The notes: a model not told the origin generated them from the letters alone. Counted from the stretch's first letter, positions 1 through 4,685 are shown. The stretch: 8,108 nucleotides of DNA from a bacterium (GCA_027622355.1 JAQBZT010000126.1:1-8108), one strand, 5' to 3'. Numbers and translations: made by a program.

Positions 1-136
1 CGCCAAGAATCCCTGCGCCGCCAAGAACCCCTGCGCCGCCAAGAACCCCTGCGCCGCCAAAAATCCATGCGCGGCGAAAAATCCCTGTGCGGCCAAGAAT
101 CCCTGTGCGGCCAAGAACCCCTGCGCCGGCAAATAA
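1..136 (+). CDS. C-terminal part of an AKNPCA hexapeptide-repeat protein (5' end outside window)
   Basis: The reading frame is open from base 2 and ends at TAA 134-136. It encodes seven consecutive Ala-Lys-Asn-Pro-Cys-Ala hexapeptides and then Gly-Lys-stop. The protein is therefore lysine-rich with one cysteine every six residues. The third bases of the repeat codons vary (AAG/AAA, AAT/AAC, TGC/TGT, GCC/GCG) while the amino acids do not, which argues that the peptide is under selection. The next gene starts 28 bases later on the same strand, so the two are probably co-transcribed. I do not know a function. Regular Cys and Lys could suit metal or heme contact, disulfide cross-linking or a structural tail, all of which is inference. 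The N-terminal domain that would identify the protein lies outside the window. Confidence 0.8.
   Translation, partial: AKNPCAAKNPCAAKNPCAAKNPCAAKNPCAAKNPCAAKNPCAGK
2..127 (+). repeat. Seven tandem 18-bp units coding for AKNPCA
   Basis: Seven back-to-back 18-base units lie in frame with the gene they encode. The first three and the seventh are nearly identical, while units 4 to 6 carry synonymous changes at AAG/AAA, CCC/CCA, TGC/TGT and GCC/GCG. Such an array could gain or lose units by slippage, so copy number may vary between strains. Confidence 0.85.
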
Positions 137-164
137 GCCGCGCGTCATAAGTCAGGAATGGAAA

Positions 165-644
165 ATGATGAATCGCAAATTCACGGCGGCGGCGGGCGCA
201 TGGGGACTCGCCGTCGCCCTTGCCCTGGGCTCCGCCTGGGGCGCTTCGAAGGCGCCGGCCTCTCCGCGCGTCATCGTGCTGACCCAAACCGGGTGCCAAT
301 TCCTCGAACCTGAAAAGATCGATCGCGGATATCAAACAAAGTCTTCGGCGGACTGTAACGCGATCAATGCCCAAAGCGGCGATCGGCGAATAACCAATTC
401 GAAAGTGCTGGAACTCAAGCCTGGAAAATACATTTTCCGGGTGGCGAACAAGAATGTGCCCTATGAACTGGGGTTTTACCTGCGGGGCGCGGGGATTGGC
501 CGTTTCACGCTGCCCAAGGTCTCGGGCGGGGGCTTGACGCTGGGAAAATCGCAGGATTATGCAATTACCCTCCGGGAAGGCGATTATCTCTATTCATGCC
601 CGTTGAATCCGACGCCGGACTACAAGCTCATCGTTCGCCGCTGA
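165..644 (+). CDS. Exported cupredoxin-like small protein lacking histidine
   Basis: The product is 159 residues. Residues 1-26 form a signal peptide: a basic start (NRK), a hydrophobic core and a likely cut near AWG/AS. The mature part has Cys43, Cys63 and Cys145. The C-terminal half (about residues 78-159) has the alternating beta pattern of a cupredoxin-like fold and ends in a Tyr-Ser-Cys-Pro-Leu-Asn-Pro motif followed by TPDYKL, where blue-copper proteins place the Cys ligand loop. There is no histidine anywhere, so a normal type 1 copper site (two His plus Cys) cannot form. ATG 165 is chosen because AGGA (154-157) sits seven bases upstream; ATG 168 is possible. A longer frame from 87 would overlap the upstream gene and bury the signal peptide. 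The exact family is not recognised. It could be structural, bind a metal through Cys, or partner the Cys-repeat protein just upstream. Confidence 0.75.
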   Translation: MMNRKFTAAAGAWGLAVALALGSAWGASKAPASPRVIVLTQTGCQFLEPEKIDRGYQTKSSADCNAINAQSGDRRITNSKVLELKPGKYIFRVANKNVPYELGFYLRGAGIGRFTLPKVSGGGLTLGKSQDYAITLREGDYLYSCPLNPTPDYKLIVRR

Positions 645-724
645 TGGTTTCTGCCTCCGGAATTTTGCGAAAACCCGTTGAAATTAAAGGCCGTTATCTG
701 GTGGTGGGGTTTTGGCGCACGTTG

Positions 725-730
725 TAAAAT
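725..730 (+). promoter_or_regulatory. Possible -10 element (TAAAAT) just before the methyltransferase start
   Basis: TAAAAT matches the sigma-70 -10 consensus in five of six positions. It ends seven bases before ATG 737, so transcription would begin at or next to the start codon. No convincing -35 element is seen at the right distance. The match could be chance. Confidence 0.25.
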
Positions 731-736
731 GGCTTC

Positions 737-1663
737 ATGAGCGCAGATTCCGTCAGAACGCTTTCCCATGGCCAAAGCGGCAAGGAATTGGCCGACGAGG
801 TGGAGCAGATCCGCCGGCGGATTCTCGCGCGCGGCGATCAGCCGCATGCAAAGACCGGCGAAATTCTGGATATTCTGGATCAACTCCAGGATTTCGCCTT
901 CGGCCGGTTTCTGCTTCTTCACAAGGGCGTGAACGGATATTGGACGGATTTTCTCGCCTATCGCTATCCCCTGCGGCGAGAAGAGTTGGAGGGGCGCCTG
1001 AAGCCGCTCGAGGAATTTCTTTTCGCCCGCGCTCCCGTCATGGTGGCCACGCAGGAAAGATTGCAGATCTTTCAAAAATTGGCGCAGGAAATCCTGGGGC
1101 CGGGCGCCAGGCTGGGCTCTGTCCCGTGCGGGCTGATGGCGGATCTGCTGGGGCTGGACTTTTCCGGAATAGATGAATTCGAGCTCTGGGGCATCGACAT
1201 TGACGAGGAGTCTATCCGTTTCGCCGCGATTCGCGCCGAAGAGCGGAACTTGAGCCGCCATGCAAAGTTCATGAACCGCGATGCGTGGGCGCTGGGCATC
1301 CAGGAAGAACTGGATGCGCTGCTCAGCAGCGGCTTGAATTTCTACGTAAAGGACGAAGATCAGGAGATCGCCCTCTATCACCAATTTCGGCGAGCGCTGA
1401 AGCCGGGCGGGGTTCTCATCCTGAGTTTTTTCCCGCCACCCCCCGATCTGGTCCCCGATTCCATCTGGAACATTTCCGAAGCCGATTCGAAAAATCTGCA
1501 GGTCCAGAAAGTTATTTTTGCGGATATTCTCGAAGCAAAGTGGCAGAATTTCCGCTCTCCCGGCGAAATCCAAAGCCTGCTGGAGCGGGCGGGATTTTCA
1601 GGTGCCGAATTTTATTACGACAGCCGGCGGATCATGCCCACGATCCGCGCGGTGCGGGTGTAG
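737..1663 (+). CDS. Class I SAM-dependent methyltransferase, substrate unknown
   Basis: The product is 308 residues with no signal peptide, so it is probably cytoplasmic. A helical N-terminal part (about residues 1-115) precedes a Rossmann-type methyltransferase fold. Residues 125-139 (RLGSVPCGLMADLLG) occupy motif I, the glycine-rich SAM loop, in divergent form: Pro-Cys-Gly rather than the usual Gly-Cys-Gly. WGIDIDEES (151-159) is motif II, whose acidic residue normally holds the SAM ribose. NFYVKDEDQEIALYHQF followed by ALKPGGVLILSFF (220-232) corresponds to motifs IV to VI. The C-terminal RSPGEIQSLLERAGFSGAEFY is the usual end of this fold. No clear ribosome binding site precedes ATG 737, but the methyltransferase frame has no better start. 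Family assignment is firm. Neighbours do not indicate a substrate. Confidence 0.8.
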   Translation: MSADSVRTLSHGQSGKELADEVEQIRRRILARGDQPHAKTGEILDILDQLQDFAFGRFLLLHKGVNGYWTDFLAYRYPLRREELEGRLKPLEEFLFARAPVMVATQERLQIFQKLAQEILGPGARLGSVPCGLMADLLGLDFSGIDEFELWGIDIDEESIRFAAIRAEERNLSRHAKFMNRDAWALGIQEELDALLSSGLNFYVKDEDQEIALYHQFRRALKPGGVLILSFFPPPPDLVPDSIWNISEADSKNLQVQKVIFADILEAKWQNFRSPGEIQSLLERAGFSGAEFYYDSRRIMPTIRAVRV

Positions 1664-1666
1664 CGC

Positions 1667-1822
1667 ATGCCTTCCGGCCGGATGGAAGCCGAGGAGGCGG
1701 CCGATGTCCTGTACACGGCCAGCGGGGGCAGTGGATTGGCGGAGTCGAGCCTTGTTCAGCTGGCGGCGGAGGTCTATGGGCGTGTGATACTGGGCCTTCC
1801 GGCCGACACCCCGTTTTTGTGA
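1667..1822 (+). CDS. Possible 51-residue small protein after the methyltransferase
   Basis: ATG 1667 opens a frame of 51 codons ending at TGA 1820-1822. It begins three bases after the methyltransferase stop and fills most of the otherwise empty 238-base gap. The predicted peptide has a plausible soluble composition, with acidic and alanine-rich helical stretches (MEAEEAADVLYTA, ESSLVQLAAEVYGRVI). No strong ribosome binding site is visible, so translation would depend on coupling to the gene before it. An internal ATG at 1682 is another start. It resembles nothing I recognise. It may be a real short gene, a remnant of a longer one, or an open frame that is chance in GC-rich DNA. Confidence 0.4.
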   Translation: MPSGRMEAEEAADVLYTASGGSGLAESSLVQLAAEVYGRVILGLPADTPFL

Positions 1823-1838
1823 GCCCACCTTTTCCCTG

Positions 1839-1869
1839 ATGACGGTTTGCCGGTTTTTCTTTGTATAAT
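1839..1869 (+). promoter_or_regulatory. Promoter of the Sel1-protein gene pair
   Basis: A perfect TATAAT -10 box lies at 1864-1869. The best upstream partner is ATGACG at 1839-1844 (four of six matches to TTGACA), but the 19-base spacer is long, so the -10 carries most of the weight. Transcription would begin near 1876, giving a leader of about 26 bases before ATG 1902. It separates the Sel1 pair from the methyltransferase unit. Confidence 0.55.
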
Positions 1870-1901
1870 AGGTTGCATCTTCTGGCCTTCGGGAGGACTC
1901 C

Positions 1902-2399
1902 ATGCGGACGAGGTGGCAGACATCGTTATTTTTCATAATTTTTCTGCTCCCTCCCTTTTCGGTTGAGGGAGGCCCCAAGGAAGACTATCGAAATGCCCTC
2001 GCCGCCCATAAGAGTGGAGATCATGCCCTGGCCTTTCAGAAGTTTTTGGCCCTGGCCGAGCAGGGTTTCGCCGCTGCGCAATCGAATGTGGGGGTGATGT
2101 ACCGAATCGGCCGAGGGGTAAAGCGCAGTTATGAGGAAGCCGCCAAGTGGTTCCGCCGGGCGGCCGACAAAGGCGTATCGTCGGCTCAAAATAATCTGGG
2201 CCTGTTGTACGCGGAAGGAAAGGGCGTTCCGCGCGATTATGTACTGGCCTATATGTGGCTGCACCTGAGCTACACCCAGGGATCGGCGAAGGCGGGAGGG
2301 AGCCGGGATCAGATTTCCCTTGAGATGACGTCCGAGCAGATTGTCGAGGCGCGCAAGAAGGCGGAGGTATGGCGCCTGATGCCGAGACCGCTGAGATGA
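1902..2399 (+). CDS. Exported Sel1-repeat protein (165 residues)
   Basis: Residues 1 to about 23 are a signal peptide: basic MRTRW, then a run of Phe, Ile and Leu. Two full 36-residue Sel1 repeats follow (about 44-79 and 80-115), with the family pattern A..W/F.+.A..G...AQ..LG.+Y..G.GV. A degenerate last repeat (AYMWLHLSYTQGS) leads to a C-terminal helix containing MTSEQIVEA. Sel1 repeats are paired helices that form a curved scaffold for protein contacts; in bacteria such proteins often work in the periplasm, though this protein's partner is unknown. GGGAGG (1891-1896) lies five bases before ATG. The gene is 29 bases upstream of a longer Sel1 gene. Its second repeat most resembles the fifth repeat of that neighbour, and both end in the same kind of tail, so the pair probably arose by duplication. 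Confidence 0.88.
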   Translation: MRTRWQTSLFFIIFLLPPFSVEGGPKEDYRNALAAHKSGDHALAFQKFLALAEQGFAAAQSNVGVMYRIGRGVKRSYEEAAKWFRRAADKGVSSAQNNLGLLYAEGKGVPRDYVLAYMWLHLSYTQGSAKAGGSRDQISLEMTSEQIVEARKKAEVWRLMPRPLR

Positions 2400-2413
2400 T
2401 GCGCGCTTTTCAG

Positions 2414-2431
2414 GGAGGGGGAGACTCCTTG
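2414..2431 (+). promoter_or_regulatory. Shine-Dalgarno sequence that fixes a TTG start for the second Sel1 gene
   Basis: A purine-rich stretch (GGAGGGGGAG, 2414-2423) is followed by ACTCC and then TTG 2429-2431. The first Sel1 gene has GGGAGG, the same five bases ACTCC, then ATG. The translated sequence from the TTG begins RRIR plus a hydrophobic core, an exact signal-peptide layout. The upstream in-frame ATGs (2369, 2396, 2399) would put some 10-20 odd residues in front of it and overlap the previous gene. Confidence 0.75.
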
Positions 2432-3262
2432 CGAAGGATACGGGGAACAACGGTTTGCGCGGCGGCCGTTTTTGCGTTTTTTCTCGCGATGCCGGCCCTC
2501 GCAGGGCCCGAAGAAGATTTTGCGTCCGGCCTGAAATCCTACAACAACGGTGAATTCAAGATTGCGTTCGAACTTTTCCGCAAGGCCGCCGAGAAGGGCT
2601 ACGTGAAGGCCCAAACGCGCTTGGGGGTGATGTACGAGACCGGCCGGGGCGTGAGCAAGAGCGAATTCGACGCCGTTTTCTGGTATCGCAAGGCCGCCGA
2701 GAAGGGATATCCCCCCGCCCAGACCAGCCTGGGTTTCATGTACCAGCGCGGAAAGGGCGTGAGGCAGAGCGATGCCGATGCCGTGGAATGGTACCGTCAG
2801 GCGGCGGAAAAAAATCACGCCAGAGCGCAATACAACCTGGCCGTCATGTACCGCTTGGGCAAGGGCGTATCCCAGAGCGACGTTCAGGCGGCCAGATGGT
2901 ACAGGAAGGCGGCCGAGCAGGAACACACCAACGCCCAATTCACCCTGGGCTGGCTCTACACGATCGGCAAGGGCGTTCCCCAGAATTTTGCCGAGGCGGC
3001 GAAGTGGTACCGCCGGGCGGCGGACCAGGGCGTCATGATGGCCCAGTACAATCTCGGCGCGCTTTATTTTCAGGGGAAAGGCGTTCCCCAGGACAACATC
3101 TTGGCGCACAAATGGCTCAATCTGAGTGCGGCCCACGGCCATGACGGCGGCCGCGCCCTTCGCGATCAGGTGGCCGAGAAGATGACGCCCGAGGAAATCT
3201 CCAAAGCACAGCAGTTGGCCCGGGAGTGGAAGCCCCAAAAAGGTGCGGCGAATAAAGAGTAA
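2429..3262 (+). CDS. Exported Sel1-repeat protein (277 residues, TTG start)
   Basis: The start is TTG 2429, chosen from its ribosome binding site and the resulting signal peptide. Residues 1-25 are RRIR followed by a hydrophobic core ending in the classic cleavage site ALA/GPEE. Five consecutive Sel1 repeats of exactly 36 residues span about 46-225, each of the form A..WYRKAAE.....AQ..LG.MY..GKGV. A sixth, altered repeat (AHKWLNLSAAHG) and the helix MTPEEISKAQQLAREW close the protein. It should form a superhelical scaffold in the periplasm and probably binds another protein; no enzyme domain is present. It follows the shorter Sel1 gene by 29 bases in the same likely operon. No clear hairpin terminator follows it. 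The Sel1 assignment is very secure, the specific role unknown. Confidence 0.9.
   Translation: MRRIRGTTVCAAAVFAFFLAMPALAGPEEDFASGLKSYNNGEFKIAFELFRKAAEKGYVKAQTRLGVMYETGRGVSKSEFDAVFWYRKAAEKGYPPAQTSLGFMYQRGKGVRQSDADAVEWYRQAAEKNHARAQYNLAVMYRLGKGVSQSDVQAARWYRKAAEQEHTNAQFTLGWLYTIGKGVPQNFAEAAKWYRRAADQGVMMAQYNLGALYFQGKGVPQDNILAHKWLNLSAAHGHDGGRALRDQVAEKMTPEEISKAQQLAREWKPQKGAANKE
2564..3103 (+). repeat. Five in-frame 108-bp Sel1 coding repeats
   Basis: Five units of 108 bases each encode one 36-residue Sel1 repeat without any spacer residues. Motifs such as GCCGCCGAGAAGGG and GGCAAGGGCGT recur at fixed spacing. Units differ at many third positions and several surface residues, so the array is old and not a recent expansion. 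Confidence 0.85.
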
Positions 3263-3333
3263 TTTCGAAAAAAGTGCGTGAAATTTCCCGCCGGGCCGTT
3301 TCGGGGGTCAAAGTCGTTTTGTGGATTTTCCAG

Positions 3334-3342
3334 TGGTACAAT
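3334..3342 (+). promoter_or_regulatory. Extended -10 promoter of the PPOX-type gene
   Basis: TGGTACAAT contains an extended -10 element: TG, one base, then TACAAT (five of six matches). No good -35 box lies 16-18 bases upstream, which is common for extended -10 promoters. Transcription would start near 3349. That leaves no room for ribosome binding at ATG 3354 and supports the start at 3384. Confidence 0.5.
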
Positions 3343-3383
3343 AAATTTTTCTTATGGAAAAACAGGAGATAAAGGAGACGGAA

Positions 3384-4016
3384 ATGCCGGTCGAAGATGT
3401 CCGAGGAGCTGAGAAAATCACGACCCAGGAAGAGTTGAACGACCACTACGGCGAGCAAAGCGTTCACGTCAAAAAGAAAGAGATGACCCATATTGACTCG
3501 TTCGCCCGGCGATATATCGAACTCTCTCCGTTTTGTGCCATTGCCTCCTCCGGTCCGAAGGGGACCACCGTCTCCCCGCGCGGCGATGCGCCCGGCTTTA
3601 TCCGTGTCCTTGACGAAAAAACTTTGGCGCTCCCCGATCGGCCCGGAAACAACCGCGTCGACACGTTGACGAATGTTCTGGCCGATGGGCAGGTGGGGCT
3701 TCTCTTTCTCGTTCCGGGGCTCAACGAGTTCCTGCGGGTGAACGGGCGCGCGCGCATCACGACCGACGAGGAAACGCTGAAGCCGCTTTCCGCGAAAGGG
3801 AAACTTCCGCTCTCCGCCTTGATCGTGGATGTGGACGCGGTTTTCTTCCATTGCGGAAAAGCGGTTCTCCGCTCGAAGATCTGGGATCTCGAAACGCAGG
3901 TTGAGCGGAGATCGTTTCCCACCCTCGGCCAGATTTATGCGGGCCGCTTTGCGGAATTCGATGCCGGGGAGATCGATCACAATGTGGGCGAGGCCTACAA
4001 GAACCATCTGTATTGA
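3384..4016 (+). CDS. PPOX-type FMN-dependent flavoprotein, DR_2398/MSMEG_1061-like family
   Basis: The product is 210 residues with no signal peptide, so cytoplasmic. It has the split-barrel flavin-binding fold of the pyridoxamine-phosphate-oxidase-like proteins. Typical blocks are SPFCAIASSGPKGTTVSPRGDAPGF in two parts (48-57 and 58-72), LALPDRPGNNRVDTLTNVL (81-99), and GLLFLVPGLNEFLRVNGRARI (105-125). These match the subgroup named after DR_2398 and MSMEG_1061 as I remember it. Members of this fold bind FMN or F420 and act as oxidases or reductases on small molecules; the substrate here is unknown. The start at ATG 3384 has AAAGGAGA (3371-3378) six bases upstream. The ATG ten codons earlier has no ribosome binding site and sits almost at the predicted transcript start. 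The gene is monocistronic, between its own promoter and a strong terminator. Confidence 0.85.
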   Translation: MPVEDVRGAEKITTQEELNDHYGEQSVHVKKKEMTHIDSFARRYIELSPFCAIASSGPKGTTVSPRGDAPGFIRVLDEKTLALPDRPGNNRVDTLTNVLADGQVGLLFLVPGLNEFLRVNGRARITTDEETLKPLSAKGKLPLSALIVDVDAVFFHCGKAVLRSKIWDLETQVERRSFPTLGQIYAGRFAEFDAGEIDHNVGEAYKNHLY

Positions 4017-4051
4017 GATTTTTGTGATTGGAGGAATGTGATTGAAATGCA

Positions 4052-4081
4052 AAAAGCCCCGGCCCGAAGGCCGGGGCTTTT
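4052..4081. terminator. Strong bidirectional intrinsic terminator
   Basis: A nine-base-pair GC stem (GCCCCGGCC 4056-4064 with GGCCGGGGC 4069-4077) encloses a four-base loop and is flanked by A-runs and T-runs on both sides. On the plus strand it ends in TTTT, 36 bases after the PPOX-type gene. On the minus strand it has a stable C(TTCG)G loop and ends in TTTTT, closing the minus-strand unit that starts near 4209. Confidence 0.93.
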
Positions 4082-4144
4082 CGGTGAACTGTTGGGATTC
4101 GTCCAGATGGAAGAACCCGGTTTCGTCTTTGCGATTCTTCCGAG

Positions 4145-4183
4145 CTAGACGACAGTCACCTCGTCCCTACAGTGTATTTTCAT
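4145..4183 (-). CDS. Possible 12-residue peptide ORF (MKIHCRDEVTVV)
   Basis: Within the minus-strand unit, ATG at 4183-4181 opens a frame of 12 codons ending in TAG at 4147-4145. AGGAGG (4200-4195) precedes it by 11 bases, slightly longer than usual. The peptide has one Cys and one His, a charged middle and a hydrophobic Val-Val end. It is too short for a domain. It could be a signalling or regulatory peptide, the substrate of a modifying enzyme encoded elsewhere, or an accidental frame inside a non-coding RNA. It is not a leader peptide for a downstream gene, since only the terminator and antisense sequence follow. Its position directly under the strong ribosome binding site is the main support. 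Confidence 0.4.
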   Translation of the reverse strand: MKIHCRDEVTVV

Positions 4184-4188
4184 ATATG

Positions 4189-4200
4189 GGATCACCTCCT
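4189..4200 (-). promoter_or_regulatory. Full-length Shine-Dalgarno sequence, AGGAGGTGATCC
   Basis: Twelve bases on the minus strand are fully complementary to the conserved 3' end of 16S rRNA (GGATCACCTCCT). Ordinary ribosome binding sites use four to six of these positions; others in this window are GGGAGG or AAGGAG. It lies at the start of the candidate minus-strand transcript, 11 bases before the 12-codon ORF if measured from AGGAGG. Confidence 0.7.
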
Positions 4201-4215
4201 CTCTGACGTACCTCA

Positions 4216-4244
4216 ATTATCGGGGATGCTTCCGGGCGGGTCAA
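4216..4244 (-). promoter_or_regulatory. Sigma-70-type promoter of the minus-strand small unit
   Basis: On the minus strand TTGACC (4244-4239) is followed after exactly 17 bases by GATAAT (4221-4216); each box matches consensus in five of six positions. Transcription should begin near 4209. It is among the best promoters in the window and has no conventional gene downstream. Confidence 0.7.
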
Positions 4245-4314
4245 TGATTTATTTTCAGAAGTTTCTGGAAATCTGGCATATCCCTGGACGAACCGAAGAG
4301 GGGAGTGATATACG

Positions 4315-4342
4315 GTGACGGCGCCCGCTTCGGCGGGATATT
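4315..4342 (+). promoter_or_regulatory. Weak candidate promoter for tRNA-Ser
   Basis: GTGACG (4315-4320) and GATATT (4337-4342), each with four of six matches, are 16 bases apart. Transcription would start around 4349, 14 bases before the tRNA. A better promoter is not evident. Confidence 0.3.
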
Positions 4343-4358
4343 TGCGGGCCAAACCCGC
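4324..4358 (+). other. Two short hairpins with interchangeable arms before tRNA-Ser
   Basis: CCCGC (4324-4328) pairs with GCGGG (4333-4337) around a TTCG loop, and GCGGG (4344-4348) pairs with CCCGC (4354-4358) around CCAAA. The arms are the same five bases, so other pairings are possible. If transcribed they would form the 5' leader of the tRNA precursor. If transcription begins near 4349, they act only at the DNA level or not at all. Confidence 0.4.
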
Positions 4359-4362
4359 TCCC

Positions 4363-4455
4363 GGAGAGGTGTCCGAGTGGTTGAAGGAGCACGACTGGAA
4401 ATCGTGTAGGTGCCCAAAAGGTGCCTCGGGGGTTCGAATCCCCCTCTCTCCGCCA
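4363..4455 (+). tRNA. tRNA-Ser, anticodon GGA
   Basis: All parts of a class II (long variable arm) tRNA are present. The acceptor arm is GGAGAGG with TCTCTCC (last pair G-T), discriminator G4452 and an encoded CCA (4453-4455). The anticodon stem CACGA/TCGTG holds the loop CTGGAAA, giving anticodon GGA at 4397-4399, which reads UCC and UCU. The variable arm pairs AGGTGCC with GGTGCCT around CAAAA, the serine hallmark. The T arm is GGGGG-TTCGAAT-CCCCC. It is intact at 93 bases. I see no integrated element at its 3' end. Confidence 0.97.
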
Positions 4456-4523
4456 CCTGAGCGGCTGCCCTCGCCGGGCCCCTTGTCTCCCGCTCCTTCC
4501 TGTCGCGTTTCCGCTTCTCCGCA

Positions 4524-4551
4524 TTGAAATCACTATTCGAGGGGGTATATT
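4524..4551 (+). promoter_or_regulatory. Promoter of the CDF transporter gene
   Basis: TTGAAA (4524-4529) and TATATT (4546-4551) each match consensus in five of six positions and are 16 bases apart. Transcription would begin near 4558. That gives a leader of about 128 bases and rules out the in-frame ATG at 4524. Confidence 0.6.
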
Positions 4552-4569
4552 CAAAAAAGGTCCCGGGCG

Positions 4570-4593
4570 GGGAGAGGGGAATCCTCCTCTCCC
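4570..4593 (+). other. Strong hairpin in the leader of the CDF transporter gene
   Basis: GGGAGAGGGG (4570-4579) pairs with CTCCTCTCCC (4584-4593), ten pairs with one G-T, around a four-base loop. No T-run follows, so it is not a standard terminator. It would sit about 12 bases from the 5' end of the predicted transcript and could stabilise the mRNA or affect its expression. It belongs to no known metal riboswitch that I can recognise. Confidence 0.5.
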
Positions 4594-4685
4594 GTGTCCG
4601 CATGGAAGCCAGCGGGCGGAAGGCGGCATCCGGTCGGAGCGAACTCACACAGCCCGGTGCGCGCGTTTCCCGCGAGAGGATGGCA

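Larger units (their letters stand above)
4052..4209 (-). ncRNA. Candidate independent small transcript of about 160 nt (sRNA or minigene mRNA)
   Basis: The minus strand carries a near-consensus promoter (4216-4244), and about 160 bases later the shared terminator with its C(TTCG)G loop. Nothing between them codes for a normal-sized protein. The predicted RNA contains a 12-base Shine-Dalgarno sequence (4189-4200), a 12-codon ORF (4145-4183), a 7-bp stem (GGAAGAA 4109-4115 with TTCTTCC 4135-4141) and four GGA trinucleotides outside the terminator. It lies convergent to the PPOX-type gene and divergent from tRNA-Ser, so it is not the leader of any neighbour. It matches no RNA family I know. The presence of a transcript is inferred from signals only. 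Confidence 0.5.

Noticed and set aside
2..127. Tandem repeat considered as a CRISPR array
   Set aside because: The units are contiguous 18-base coding repeats with no spacers and keep an open frame to a stop codon.
87..164. Upstream ATG extension of the cupredoxin-like gene
   Set aside because: It overlaps the AKNPCA-repeat gene in another frame and yields a Pro/Arg-rich head that would bury the signal peptide. The AGGA before ATG 165 fits better.
620..1573. Long minus-strand open frame (about 317 codons) opposite the methyltransferase gene
   Set aside because: It is the antisense shadow of a gene with clear methyltransferase motifs. Its translation shows no recognisable domain, and no promoter or ribosome binding site supports it.
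4183..4200. Plus-strand GGATCACCTCCT considered as a fragment of a 16S rRNA gene 3' end
   Set aside because: No other 16S sequence precedes it, and a terminator lies upstream on that strand. A Shine-Dalgarno role on the minus strand explains it better.
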